DNA of 64,000 nt from CALMFG01 sp963666035 (lineage in GTDB: Bacteria; Bacillota; Clostridia; Christensenellales; CALMFG01): positions 372,001 through 436,000 of the forward strand of contig CAXXJI010000003.1 of assembly GCA_963666035.2 (NCBI GenBank). The letters run 5' to 3'. Shown here piece after piece: positions 1 to 7,892 of this stretch. Position 1 is the first letter of the stretch. Each line of letters starts with the position of its first letter. A program made the translations under genes and the position numbers. The notes beneath the pieces were generated by a model that saw only the letters and a list, made by a program, of their open reading frames with translations, was not told the DNA's origin and searched no databases.

Positions 1-651
1 TTTAACAAAAACCGTGTGGAATCCTATGTTTCCATATTGGATGCTTTGAAGGAAGACATTGAGGACGAGCATATCGATCTGATTACGTCGATGAAAACCC
101 TAATTACCATTATCAACTCTAAAGACCGCTACACGTATGGGCATGTTGAGCGCGTGGTAATATATGCCAAAATGTTTGCGGAATACTTGAATCTGTCCGA
201 ACAAGATAGAAATACGCTGGTCTATGGTGCCTATATGCACGACCTTGGTAAGATCAATATTCCGGAAGAGGTTTTAAACAAGCAGATGCCGCTGACCGAA
301 TCGGAATGGAAGATGATTAAGATGCATCCGGCAAATGGCGTGAAGATTGTTGAACCGGTCAACCCGCTGAAAAGTACGATTCCGATTATTCTGCATCATC
401 ACGAACGTTATGACGGCACCGGTTATCCGGATCGGTTAAAGGGTGAAGAAATCCCTTATCTGGCGCGGGTGCTGACGGTCATTGATGCTTTTGATGCCAT
501 GACTTTCAAGCGCTCTTACAATGAGAAAAAGACCTATGATGACGCGATTGCCGAAATACGAGCATGCAAGGGCAGCCAGTTCGATCCTGAACTGGTAGAA
601 GAGTTTATCGCTGCTTTTGAAAAGAATCGCGACCGCATTATGGAGTTGTAG
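1..651 (+). CDS. HD-GYP cyclic-di-GMP phosphodiesterase, 5' end outside window (probable GGDEF-HD-GYP fusion)
   Basis: HD-GYP domains hydrolyse cyclic di-GMP. Counting from the first possible start (GTG at 16), the metal-binding HD pair is H75-D76 in YMHDLGK, and the second motif HHERYDGTGYP covers residues 128-138. A further ligand candidate is H43. The frame is open to the window edge, and the residues before the GTG read FNKNR. With the following V-E this resembles the last residues of a GGDEF domain (usually ...AK..GRNRV), and no ribosome site can be seen. I infer that the gene starts upstream and encodes a GGDEF-HD-GYP protein, of which the whole phosphodiesterase domain is visible here. 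It ends 5 bases before the next gene. HD-GYP assignment is certain; the fusion is inference. Confidence 0.93.
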   Translation, partial: FNKNRVESYVSILDALKEDIEDEHIDLITSMKTLITIINSKDRYTYGHVERVVIYAKMFAEYLNLSEQDRNTLVYGAYMHDLGKINIPEEVLNKQMPLTESEWKMIKMHPANGVKIVEPVNPLKSTIPIILHHHERYDGTGYPDRLKGEEIPYLARVLTVIDAFDAMTFKRSYNEKKTYDDAIAEIRACKGSQFDPELVEEFIAAFEKNRDRIMEL

Positions 652-656
652 CTCGA

Positions 657-1283
657 ATGGATCGTAAAACGGCCCACGCCAATCTGTTTATCACATTTCA
701 CCTGCTTATCCTGTTTTTGATCACATTTTTAACTGCATGGACGACGCAGACCCAAAAGAACCCTTGGATGGCATTCGTTTATTATTTGGGCTTGGTGGCC
801 TTACCGGTTTTTTTGTATGTCTGGCTTTATGAGAAGAAAAACCCTTGGAAGGAGCTGGGGTTTGCGCGCCAGCCGCTTTTGGGTATGGCCGCAGGTCTGG
901 TGATTGGCGGTGTTGTGCTGGGGGTTTTCCTGATTATTGACCTTTTTTCGAAGCCATATCTCCCGGGGACGGCACCGATATCGCTATTGATAATTTTGGG
1001 TACGGTGGCCACTGGATTCGCCGAAGAAGTGTTGTTCCGCGGATTTGTACTGCCTCGGATGATGGCACAGATGACATTTATCAAAGCCAATATCTTTTCC
1101 TCGGGGCTGTTTGCCGTACTGCATGCGGCGGTGTTGGTACAATTGGGTGCGGGGATGGTTCCAAAGCTTATCCTGCTGTTTGTCATCAGCTTGTGGTTGG
1201 GGTATCTGTTCAAGCGGACGCGTTCGATCTGGACTGTGATATGGGTACATATTTTGTATAATTTCGCTGTTTTGCTAACGTAG
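657..1283 (+). CDS. CPBP-family intramembrane glutamic protease (CAAX-like)
   Basis: A 208-residue polytopic membrane protein of the CPBP/Abi family, relatives of the eukaryotic CAAX protease Rce1. The three family motifs are present: EExxxR (E123, E124, R128 in FAEEVLFRG), FxxxH (F152, H156) and HxxxN (H198, N202). About six hydrophobic segments are visible. Bacterial members cleave substrates in the membrane; some serve in bacteriocin immunity, but no bacteriocin gene is near, so the substrate is unknown. The ATG lies 5 bases after the HD-GYP stop, so the two are probably cotranscribed. Family assignment is firm. Confidence 0.9.
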   Translation: MDRKTAHANLFITFHLLILFLITFLTAWTTQTQKNPWMAFVYYLGLVALPVFLYVWLYEKKNPWKELGFARQPLLGMAAGLVIGGVVLGVFLIIDLFSKPYLPGTAPISLLIILGTVATGFAEEVLFRGFVLPRMMAQMTFIKANIFSSGLFAVLHAAVLVQLGAGMVPKLILLFVISLWLGYLFKRTRSIWTVIWVHILYNFAVLLT

Positions 1284-1321
1284 TTTAACCGATGTTTAAA
1301 TCGCGTTCTGATTGGCCATTA

Positions 1322-1351
1322 TTGGCTTTTTTCTTTTTTTACCGATATAAT
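1322..1351 (+). promoter_or_regulatory. Promoter of the nitroreductase-methyltransferase operon
   Basis: TTGGCT at 1322-1327, 18-base T-rich spacer, TATAAT at 1346-1351. Start of transcription would fall near 1358, just ahead of the AGGAGG ribosome site at about 1365-1370. Confidence 0.55.
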
Positions 1352-1377
1352 GGGTACAAAGGACAGGAGGTGTTTTT

Positions 1378-2160
1378 TTGAAAACAGTAAAAGAGGTCAT
1401 CGAAAGCCGCGTCAGCTTAAGACGGTTTAAGGATAAACCCATTGATGTTAAAACCAAAGAGGAATTATTCCGGCTGGCCATGCGGGCGCCGACTGCCGGC
1501 AACCAGATGCTATACAGCATGCTGGATATCACAGATACCCAGATGAAAGAGACCCTGGCGGTGCTGTGCGACCATCAACCCTTTATCGCAAAAGCGCCGA
1601 TGGTGGTCGTTTTTGTCGCTGATCAGCAGCGGTGGTTCGACTACTATGACCTGCGCGGCGTCAAAGATTTCTGTGAGGGGCAGGCGGAAATGACTTATGA
1701 AGCACCGCAGGAAAGTGATCTTTTTTTGGCGTGTGAGGACGCCATGTGCGCGGCACAGACCATGGTGATTGCGGCCGAGTCGATGGGGATCGGCTCTTGT
1801 TACATCGGAGATATTCTGGAAAATGATGCGAAGATCAGAGAACTCTTGAAGCTGCCGCCTTGGGGATTCCCCATCGCCATGCTGGTATTGGGCTATTATC
1901 CCGATGATTTTGTACGAAAGCACCAACCAAGGTTTGATCCTCAATATATTGTTTTTGAGAACACCTATCAGCGTTTGAATGAGGATCAGCTCAATGACAT
2001 GTTCGGGCGAGAAGAAAGCATCTATAATCTGACACACCAGAGCAGTGCAAAGAATTTTGCACAGAATTTTTATGCCCGCAAAACCGGCGCGGCGTTCAGC
2101 AAAGAGATGGCGAGAAGCGTAAAGGCGATGCTGGAAAACTGGCGGGGAGGCAAACGGTAA
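1378..2160 (+). CDS. Nitroreductase family FMN oxidoreductase
   Basis: A 260-residue protein of the FMN-dependent nitroreductase fold, which reduces nitroaromatics, quinones or similar acceptors with NAD(P)H. The N-terminal FMN phosphate-binding motif SRVSLRRF is at residues 10-17 and is followed by APTAGNQ. The segment with IGSCYIGDI and the VLGYYPDD turn near residue 185 is typical of the NfsA/Frp-like branch. The start is TTG at 1378, chosen because a strong AGGAGG site sits 7 bases upstream. The C-terminal 60 residues extend beyond the short family members. It lies 2 bases before a methyltransferase gene in the same operon. The physiological substrate cannot be told. Confidence 0.88.
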   Translation: MKTVKEVIESRVSLRRFKDKPIDVKTKEELFRLAMRAPTAGNQMLYSMLDITDTQMKETLAVLCDHQPFIAKAPMVVVFVADQQRWFDYYDLRGVKDFCEGQAEMTYEAPQESDLFLACEDAMCAAQTMVIAAESMGIGSCYIGDILENDAKIRELLKLPPWGFPIAMLVLGYYPDDFVRKHQPRFDPQYIVFENTYQRLNEDQLNDMFGREESIYNLTHQSSAKNFAQNFYARKTGAAFSKEMARSVKAMLENWRGGKR

Positions 2161-2162
2161 CC

Positions 2163-2936
2163 ATGCGGCAGGCGGTGGAAGCGGAATACATCGACATGTA
2201 CGCAGTCGGTCCTGAAAACTTTTGGCTGGCGCTGGAGCATATGGGACGCTATGCTTACGCTGCTTGGATGGTCGGAAAGCGAAAATATAAGACCGTGCTG
2301 GATGCTGCCTGCTCCAATGGGTATGGATGCGAAAAATTGGCGGCAGCGGCTGAGCGCGTGATCGGTGTGGATATCAATGCAAGTTTGATCGCCGAAGCGA
2401 ACGAACGCCACAAGGGCAGGGAGAATATCCACTGCTTGGAGGCAGATTTGGATGGGCGGAACTGGGCAGATGCTTTAAAGGGAGAAACCTTTGACGCCAT
2501 CACCTGTTTTGAAGCGCTGGAACATATCAAGCATCCCGAACGATTGCTGGCTGATTTGGCGAGCCTGCTGAAACCAAACGGCCGGATACTGCTGTCTGTA
2601 CCGGCGGCCGAATATGAACCGTTGGATGAAAATAGGAAACCGCTGAATCCGTATCATCAGCATGTTTTAACGCGGGATGCATGTACCGCGATGTTTGTCA
2701 AGGCGGGATTGTCTGTTGAAACCATGCTGGGTCAGCCGGATTTAAACCGCCTGATGCGGAAGCATAACACGTTCTGCTCAAGGAATCCGGATTTGATTCC
2801 ATATACCACCGCCAGTTTCAAAGTCACGCCTGAGTCAATCAGTTACTTTATTCAGATGTTTGCGTATCCCGAAAAAGGGAACTTGAAAGACGCATACTCA
2901 CATCTCTATGTGCTAAAACCGATAAAACAGCGTTAA
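2163..2936 (+). CDS. Class I SAM-dependent methyltransferase
   Basis: A 257-residue protein with the Rossmann-type SAM-binding fold. Motif I is VLDAACSNGYG at residues 45-55, followed by the acidic strand-2 end (VIGVDIN) and the post-motif CFEALEHIKHPERLL near residues 119-133, as in Methyltransf_11/UbiE-like enzymes. Start ATG at 2163 follows the nitroreductase stop by 2 bases, so translation is coupled and a shared pathway is likely, but no substrate can be inferred. A clear terminator follows at 2940. The first 40 residues (with a conserved-looking MGRYAYAAWM) are outside the core fold and may form the substrate lid. Confidence 0.85.
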   Translation: MRQAVEAEYIDMYAVGPENFWLALEHMGRYAYAAWMVGKRKYKTVLDAACSNGYGCEKLAAAAERVIGVDINASLIAEANERHKGRENIHCLEADLDGRNWADALKGETFDAITCFEALEHIKHPERLLADLASLLKPNGRILLSVPAAEYEPLDENRKPLNPYHQHVLTRDACTAMFVKAGLSVETMLGQPDLNRLMRKHNTFCSRNPDLIPYTTASFKVTPESISYFIQMFAYPEKGNLKDAYSHLYVLKPIKQR

Positions 2937-2939
2937 AAA

Positions 2940-2958
2940 AGCCCGTTAGGGCTATTTT
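2940..2958 (+). terminator. Rho-independent terminator
   Basis: Stem AGCCC/GGGCT with a GTTA loop, followed by ATTTTTAT, directly after the methyltransferase stop. Confidence 0.7.
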
Positions 2959-3004
2959 TATGCCCATAAAAGTAAATAAAATATTGAAAAACAATAAAAT
3001 AATA

Positions 3005-3033
3005 TTGACATCAGTATACCGCGTGTTTATAAT
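3005..3033 (+). promoter_or_regulatory. Consensus sigma-A promoter of the DUF2975 operon
   Basis: Perfect TTGACA (3005-3010), exactly 17-base spacer, perfect TATAAT (3028-3033). GTGAGGTGAT just before the ATG at 3053 is the ribosome site. Confidence 0.88.
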
Positions 3034-3052
3034 GCTTTTGTGAGGTGATCAT

Positions 3053-3514
3053 ATGAAAAATTTTAGTCAAAGCATTTTTACAAAAGCAATAGGTTATCTG
3101 GTTTTATTGATTGTTGTCATTACGATTGCGGCAATCGCCTTTCTCCCGTATGTGGTGGAATGGTACTTAAGCCAAAATCAGGTGCAAAGCAGTCAGATTA
3201 GAAACATTTTGCTGGTACTGCTGTACCCATGCGGCGTCATGGCTCTGCTGACCGAATGGGAAGTATTTCGGATCTTTAAATCGGTCAATCAGAACAATCC
3301 GTTCGTCATCGGCAATGTTAAGGCATTCCGGCGTATCTCTATCTATCTGTTTGTTATCGCGGCGATGTTTATCATCAAGATATTCATGCTCAACACGCTG
3401 ATGACCATGCTGGGGGCTTTCGGGTTTGTCGTTGTGGGTCTTCTGATGCTGGTGCTTTCCGATGTCTTTCATCAGGCGGTAGTCTATAAAGAAGACAATG
3501 ACTTGACGATATAG
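3053..3514 (+). CDS. DUF2975 family four-helix membrane protein
   Basis: A 153-residue membrane protein with four hydrophobic segments (about residues 10-35, 48-70, 92-115 and 120-142), matching the DUF2975 layout (Bacillus YoaS-like). In known genomes DUF2975 proteins sit directly beside a small Cro-like regulator of the YozG type, and that is what follows here 15 bases downstream. The pairing supports the call. The biochemical function of the family is not established. Transcription starts from a perfect consensus promoter 20 bases upstream of the start, so expression is probably high unless the downstream regulator represses it. Confidence 0.75.
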   Translation: MKNFSQSIFTKAIGYLVLLIVVITIAAIAFLPYVVEWYLSQNQVQSSQIRNILLVLLYPCGVMALLTEWEVFRIFKSVNQNNPFVIGNVKAFRRISIYLFVIAAMFIIKIFMLNTLMTMLGAFGFVVVGLLMLVLSDVFHQAVVYKEDNDLTI

Positions 3515-3528
3515 GAGGTGTGAAGATT

Positions 3529-3747
3529 GTGAGTATTATTGTTAATGTGGATGTGATGATGGCAAAGCGGAAGATGCGCGCGGGCGAACTTGCCGAGAAG
3601 GTGGGCATCACCAACGCGAACCTTTCCATCTTAAAAAACGGCAAAGCCAAGGCGATGCGGTTTTCCACACTGGAAGCGATCTGTAAGGCGTTGGACTGTC
3701 AGCCGGGTGATATTTTGGAATACCGAGGTGATGAAGATGAGCAATGA
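3529..3747 (+). CDS. YozG-like XRE-family transcriptional regulator (HTH_26)
   Basis: A 72-residue helix-turn-helix protein of the HTH_26/Cro type. The helix-turn-helix runs from AGELAEKVGI through ANLSILKNGKAK, and FSTLEAICKALDCQPGDILEY is the standard C-terminal part of this family. The start is taken as GTG at 3529: the AGGAGG site at 3513-3518 is 10 bases upstream, whereas the in-frame GTG at 3520 overlaps that site. It is located between the DUF2975 gene and a large membrane protein, whose start codon it overlaps. It probably regulates its own operon, as in other DUF2975/YozG pairs; that role is inference. Confidence 0.88.
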   Translation: MSIIVNVDVMMAKRKMRAGELAEKVGITNANLSILKNGKAKAMRFSTLEAICKALDCQPGDILEYRGDEDEQ

Positions 3748-5335
3748 TTATTTGGTAGAAGAAAAAAAGAAGGATACACTTACAGCACCCGAACATGACG
3801 GCTTTAAGGATATGCGTCAAAGTGTTCTTGCTGTGGTGCTATCGGCAATCGTCGGCTTATGGGTGATGTTCACCATGGCGTCAGGCGCCGATGTAGGGGT
3901 GAACTGGTTTATTTTTGTGCTTCTTTCGGTGGTTGCGGTTGCGGTGATGATGTATCTGGACGATAATCTTCGCGTCTCACAGGCGATATTTTGGCTGGTG
4001 GTGATTGCCGTGATTGGCAGCACTTTTTTCCGGATGTATGATTTTCCAGTACTGTCGTTTCTGTTCCTGCCCGCGGCGGTGGTGTTTTTCACCATCTTTG
4101 CGGCTAAAAAGCCGGAAGAGAATATCGTTGCAAAATTCTTTTACCGCCACTTTGTGTTTTTCATCCATTTTTGGAACCTGTTTTTGGTGCGGTTCGGCAA
4201 AACGGAGGACGGCAAGAAGGGGCACGCGAGCAAAGTGCTGTGGGGTATAGGCATATCTGTGATATTGCTGTTGATCATCGTTCCGGTGATGTTTTCGGCG
4301 GATATGATGTTTGAAAACACCATGGAAAAGGTCTTCGACTTCGACCTGTTTGACAACTTCTTTGGCCGCCTTGTACTGGGAATCATCATCACTCTGCTTC
4401 TTTTCGCATACCTTTTTACCGTAACCGTGAAGAAGGATATGCCATATATAAGACGCAAACAAGGCAAATGGAATCAGGACATGGGTGCGATGGTAATCAC
4501 TGTGCTTTCGGTGCTGAGCGTCGTTTTCCTGGCGTTTGTCATCATTCAAATCCGCTTTCTATTCTTCAAATCCAGCGGCGTCTTGCCCGACGGATATACC
4601 TACGCGGAATATGCCGTTGATGGATACTGGAGCCAAGCGGCTCTGACAGCGATTAATCTTGCGGTTGTTCTGATCGCGATGGGCCTCAGCAAAGGGACGC
4701 AAGGGAAAATGACTAACGTTGTCGATGCACTTCTAACGCTGATGACTGGATTAAATGCATATCTGGTGCTTGCGGCGGCATATAAAATGCATTTGTATGA
4801 AAATGCCTATGGATTTACTGAAAAACGCTTGATGGTTTACCTGATCTTGCTGTTTGAATTGGTTACCCTGGGCCTGCTGCTGTACAGTATCTTTAAGCGA
4901 AATTTTCCGTTTATCAGAACGGTGGTATATATGGCGGCGGCGTATTTCGCTGTGGTTTCCTGCCTAAACCTAGATGCGGCCAGCATAAAACTCAATCTGG
5001 AACGGTATAAAAAAACGGGTGATCTTGATGCACAGTATATCTTCCACGAAGCAGCCGATGGCTTGCATGTGGTGCGTGATTACTATTTGGAAAACCAAAA
5101 TGCGATGGATGAAGAGACAAGACATATGTTTAGCGCAGGCTTCGCCAGTGCTTTTGCCGATATGCCGTATGATAAAGATGTTGAGCTACAATTAAACGGA
5201 GATTACATGGACAATAGTCCGTGGTATGAGTTTAATCTTTCAAAATACCGACGTCTAAAGACTGCGTCTGAAATGTATATTCAGTGCTCGGGGGAAGATA
5301 TCATTATCCCGAAGGCGGAAGATGCATATAGATAG
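3737..5335 (+). CDS. DUF4173/DUF4153-like polytopic membrane protein
   Basis: About 532 residues with some ten to twelve hydrophobic helices over residues 30-430 and a soluble C-terminal tail of roughly 110 residues. The layout and the segment MVYLILLFELVTLGLLLYSIFKRNFPFIR resemble DUF4153/DUF4173 proteins of Firmicutes, which often travel with DUF2975/YozG pairs; their function is unknown. The ATG at 3737 is preferred: GAGGTG at 3725-3730 is 6 bases upstream, and the start overlaps the regulator's end by 11 bases, so the three genes form one coupled operon. Longer in-frame starts at 3707 and 3731 lack a ribosome site at proper distance. The tail's YDKDVELQLNGDYMD region has no family I recognise. 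Confidence 0.7.
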   Translation: MSNDYLVEEKKKDTLTAPEHDGFKDMRQSVLAVVLSAIVGLWVMFTMASGADVGVNWFIFVLLSVVAVAVMMYLDDNLRVSQAIFWLVVIAVIGSTFFRMYDFPVLSFLFLPAAVVFFTIFAAKKPEENIVAKFFYRHFVFFIHFWNLFLVRFGKTEDGKKGHASKVLWGIGISVILLLIIVPVMFSADMMFENTMEKVFDFDLFDNFFGRLVLGIIITLLLFAYLFTVTVKKDMPYIRRKQGKWNQDMGAMVITVLSVLSVVFLAFVIIQIRFLFFKSSGVLPDGYTYAEYAVDGYWSQAALTAINLAVVLIAMGLSKGTQGKMTNVVDALLTLMTGLNAYLVLAAAYKMHLYENAYGFTEKRLMVYLILLFELVTLGLLLYSIFKRNFPFIRTVVYMAAAYFAVVSCLNLDAASIKLNLERYKKTGDLDAQYIFHEAADGLHVVRDYYLENQNAMDEETRHMFSAGFASAFADMPYDKDVELQLNGDYMDNSPWYEFNLSKYRRLKTASEMYIQCSGEDIIIPKAEDAYR

Positions 5336-5358
5336 CAGATGAATTATAAAAAAAGAAG

Positions 5359-5386
5359 AACGGCAGTTTTAACTGCCGTTTTTTGG
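5359..5386. terminator. Bidirectional terminator between convergent genes
   Basis: Ten-base stem AACGGCAGTT/AACTGCCGTT (5359-5368, 5371-5380) with a T run on the plus strand and an A run before it. It serves the operon on the left and the flavoprotein operon on the right. Confidence 0.85.
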
Positions 5387-5387
5387 T

Positions 5388-6038
5388 TTATTCATAGGGC
5401 CTGTCCAGCCGGTTTTTGTATGCCCCGTTTTGCTTCATCATTCCGTGCCATCCCGCATCAGTCAGTGGCGCGAGACATTTGAAAATCAGCATCATCGGTT
5501 TCGGCATTTTCTCAAACTGACCGGGGAGCGTAGACTCTTCCTCGGTCAACGGACGTTTTTCGGGAATGATTTTGCCGATCTTTGCGATCGCTTCCGCGCG
5601 TTTGGATGAAGCCTGTTTGGGATGGAAGCGGATACCCTCTGAGTTGCCCATAATGATGCAACCCATATCCCGCATATTCATGAGTTTGGCAAAATGCTTG
5701 ACATACCGCGAAACCGTGCGAGATTGTGCCGCTTCGGGGAAACCGGAGTGGATGATAAACAGCACGGGTTTTTCTGCGAAACTCGCTTTGGCTGCCATCA
5801 TGTTTTCAAAAAACTTTTTCGCAATACCCGGCATAGCGTCGGTATACAGCGGAAAGATGATGACATAATAATCACAAGGTTTAATTCTATCGATCGCTTT
5901 TTCCTGATCCTCTGCCTTTACGGCATAGACCGAAGTTGTTTCCACGTCTGTCGGCAGTTCACTGGTCAGCCACCCCAGTATCTTTGCACTGTTGCTGTTT
6001 TTGCCTCTCGGAGAGGCGTTAATGAGTCCGAGTTTCAT
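5388..6038 (-). CDS. Flavodoxin-fold NAD(P)H-dependent oxidoreductase
   Basis: A 216-residue flavodoxin-fold protein. The N-terminal LGLINASPRGKNSNSAK is the FMN phosphate loop of the NADPH-dependent FMN reductase/iron-sulfur flavoprotein superfamily. The FPLYTDAMPGIAKKFFENM segment is the standard second FMN-contact helix, and VLFIIHSGFPEA the third. It lacks the CxxC cluster of its neighbour. ATG 6038 is used because GGAGGTG stands 8 bases upstream. It is the last gene of a TetR-FMN reductase-flavodoxin operon and overlaps the preceding gene by about 20 bases, which suggests coupled translation. The pair may accept electrons from each other or act in a stress response; the substrate is not visible. 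Confidence 0.8.
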   Translation of the reverse strand: MKLGLINASPRGKNSNSAKILGWLTSELPTDVETTSVYAVKAEDQEKAIDRIKPCDYYVIIFPLYTDAMPGIAKKFFENMMAAKASFAEKPVLFIIHSGFPEAAQSRTVSRYVKHFAKLMNMRDMGCIIMGNSEGIRFHPKQASSKRAEAIAKIGKIIPEKRPLTEEESTLPGQFEKMPKPMMLIFKCLAPLTDAGWHGMMKQNGAYKNRLDRPYE

Positions 6039-6576
6039 TTTCAATCACCTCCGCAAGGTTTTCCGCCGTGACAGCTTCTCTAATCTTCAGCTTGCAGTGT
6101 AAGTTTTTGACTAATCGATCATAAGAATCAAACACGATTTCTTTTGTCTCTTCATCCAAATCCCCGTCGTCCATCAAAATGATACCGAGATCGGCCAGCT
6201 TATTATATCTACTGGGGTGGTGGCATTCGCCTTCAAAAATCCGAATAAACGGTAATACCATCGGGATCTCTCGGTCCATCACTTTTTTTGTTTCGGAGGA
6301 GACAAAACCCGCAACCGCAGGGGAGACGCAAATCTGCAAGTCAGCATGGATCAGGGACTTCAATACGGTTTCCATATCGTCCTTGATCGTACAGCGGCCC
6401 GGGGTTTTAATCCAGCATCCAAAGCATCCGACACAGTATTTGATGTTAAGATCGCGCACGGTGAAGATCTCCACATCATGCTGGCCCGCAAGCTTTTCTT
6501 TAAGCTGGTCAAGCGCCATTTCAAAATCGCCCCATTCTCCGGCGGGCGCACCGTTAATGATTGTAATTTTCATCAT
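6019..6576 (-). CDS. NADPH-dependent FMN reductase/iron-sulfur flavoprotein-like
   Basis: A 185-residue flavodoxin-fold protein starting ITIINGAPAG, the FMN phosphate loop. After the first helix it carries CVGCFGCWIKTPGRC, a compact cysteine motif (CxxCxxCx6C) as in iron-sulfur flavoproteins and related NAD(P)H oxidoreductases. The usual GxxTxGxC-type catalytic residues cannot be confirmed. Two adjacent ATGs (6576, 6573) follow AGAGGA; the second has the better spacing. The start overlaps the TetR stop (ATGA), so the TetR protein, this enzyme and the next flavodoxin-fold enzyme are one coupled unit, expressed when the TetR repressor is released. Confidence 0.82.
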   Translation of the reverse strand: MMKITIINGAPAGEWGDFEMALDQLKEKLAGQHDVEIFTVRDLNIKYCVGCFGCWIKTPGRCTIKDDMETVLKSLIHADLQICVSPAVAGFVSSETKKVMDREIPMVLPFIRIFEGECHHPSRYNKLADLGIILMDDGDLDEETKEIVFDSYDRLVKNLHCKLKIREAVTAENLAEVIENETRTH

Positions 6577-7142
6577 TCCTCTCGCTTTCTTGTTCCATTG
6601 ATGACATCGTTTCCCGTGTTCTCCAAAAGCTTAAGCAAAAACTCAAGTGATACATTTTCAGGCATTTTGTCGGCTGAAGCAAAGGTGCAAAGACCCGCTG
6701 TAAACACCTGCAGTGTAAAAAGAATCCGCATGATTTGATCGTCAGAAAATCCAGCCAGTTTTGGGTCGGATTTCATCAAATTCAGCATTGCCCCGTAGTG
6801 CGCATGGTCACGGCTGTTTTCAGAGATGCCTTTTTGCTCCACAATGTCCCGGTATAGCCGCTTGTGCTCGTAGGCCAGCATAATGCTGCCGATCCCCATG
6901 TTGAGGAAAGGCTCGCCGGTATACGGACGGGAGATATATTCAACATTGATCTCCATGGCTTTCTCAATAATAGCGTTAATCAGGGCTTGTGAGTTTTCAA
7001 AGTTGACATAGATGGGGGCGACCGAACAGCTTAAGGCGGCGGCTACTTTTCGTACCGAAACCTGTTTTAAACCTTCCGCCTCAGCAATTTCAAATGCGGT
7101 GTCCAATATTTGCTCATAGGTGACTTTTGTTTTGGGTGACAT
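6573..7142 (-). CDS. TetR-family transcriptional repressor
   Basis: A 189-residue TetR-type regulator. The N-terminal helix-turn-helix covers about residues 7-50 (YEQILDTAFEIAEAEG, SVRKVAAALSCSVAPIYVNF), and the C-terminal half is a ligand-binding helical domain with no assignable ligand. ATG 7142 is chosen because GGAGCACTC stands just upstream; the frame extends 10 codons further but without a ribosome site. It heads an operon with two flavin oxidoreductases and most likely represses it through the paired operators at 7164-7205. A flavin-reducible toxic compound, such as a quinone or nitro compound, would be a reasonable inducer; this is inference. Confidence 0.9.
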   Translation of the reverse strand: MSPKTKVTYEQILDTAFEIAEAEGLKQVSVRKVAAALSCSVAPIYVNFENSQALINAIIEKAMEINVEYISRPYTGEPFLNMGIGSIMLAYEHKRLYRDIVEQKGISENSRDHAHYGAMLNLMKSDPKLAGFSDDQIMRILFTLQVFTAGLCTFASADKMPENVSLEFLLKLLENTGNDVINGTRKREE

Positions 7143-7163
7143 AGAGTGCTCCTTTAAATAAAA

Positions 7164-7218
7164 ATAACACATGTTATATTACGTATATTATATAACATGT
7201 GTTATATATGATTGTCAA
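7164..7218 (-). promoter_or_regulatory. Promoter and double TetR operator
   Basis: Two 14-base sites, ATAACACATGTTAT (7164-7177) and its exact reverse complement ATAACATGTGTTAT (7192-7205), form a perfect inverted repeat of 16-base arms (7164-7179, 7190-7205). Each site is itself nearly palindromic (ATAACA/TGTTAT). On the minus strand TTGACA lies at 7218-7213 and a TATATA/TTATAT -10 lies within the right-hand site. Binding there would block RNA polymerase, so autorepression by the adjacent TetR protein is expected. Confidence 0.82.
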
Positions 7219-7225
7219 TCTTTTT

Positions 7226-7840
7226 TTATGATTTACGAATCAGCATTCGAATACCAAACGCAATTAAAATAAGTCCGGCCAGCCAATTTAATATTTGAAT
7301 GGCAAGCGGCGTCATGGAGCGGGCAAAAAGCCCGGCGACGGCGGCGGCAAAGGTGAGCGAAACCAGCGTGGAAAGCACTGCGCCGATGCCGAACAAAGGG
7401 GTTTCGCCAGAACGGCTGTTTTCCTCGGACAGACGGGTGGCAAAGACACCGGCCCAGAACACAAGGGTCAGCGGGGAAGACAAGGTGAGGACAAACGCAG
7501 TAACGAATACTGAAAACTCGGATTGACCGTCAAGCGCGGTAAAAGCGGGGATTAGGCTGATACCAAAGCCGGAAAGCAGGATCATCAGCCCAAAGAGGAT
7601 GATAATCACGCCGCCGAAGATGCGCATGACGGTCTTGGCACGATTGGTATTCAACAGACTTCCGATGCCGAGAAGCGCCAGTGTGACGAACAGCGCATCG
7701 GCTAGCGTGACGGCCAGAACGCCCGAAAATGCGGTAAGAAAGCCCGATGATAATGAGGTTTTGACGATGTAGATGCAAAGCGGGCCTACGGCGATCTGCA
7801 AAAGCAGGCCGAAACTGAAACCTTTCAGTATGGTTTTCAT
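7226..7840 (-). CDS. LysE/RhtB-family amino-acid exporter
   Basis: About 204 residues, six hydrophobic segments. The N-terminal GFSFGLLLQIAVGPLCIYIVKTSL has the conserved GP motif of LysE/RhtB transporters, followed by SGFLTAFSGVLAVTLADALF. Proteins of this family export lysine, threonine, homoserine or related compounds; the substrate here is unknown. ATG 7840 is taken because GGAG stands 6 bases upstream. The frame extends further into the antiporter gene (TTG 7927) without support. It follows the Mrp-like antiporter operon by 52 bases on the same strand and could be its last cistron. Confidence 0.86.
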   Translation of the reverse strand: MKTILKGFSFGLLLQIAVGPLCIYIVKTSLSSGFLTAFSGVLAVTLADALFVTLALLGIGSLLNTNRAKTVMRIFGGVIIILFGLMILLSGFGISLIPAFTALDGQSEFSVFVTAFVLTLSSPLTLVFWAGVFATRLSEENSRSGETPLFGIGAVLSTLVSLTFAAAVAGLFARSMTPLAIQILNWLAGLILIAFGIRMLIRKS

Positions 7841-7892
7841 GTTAGCTCCAATTCTGAGGATGATATTTTTGCTGGCAGCGGGGGATAATCGA

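Noticed and set aside
3977..4549. 190-residue minus-strand frame inside the DUF4173-like gene
   Set aside because: Histidine- and arginine-rich antisense reading of hydrophobic codons; a shadow of the real gene.
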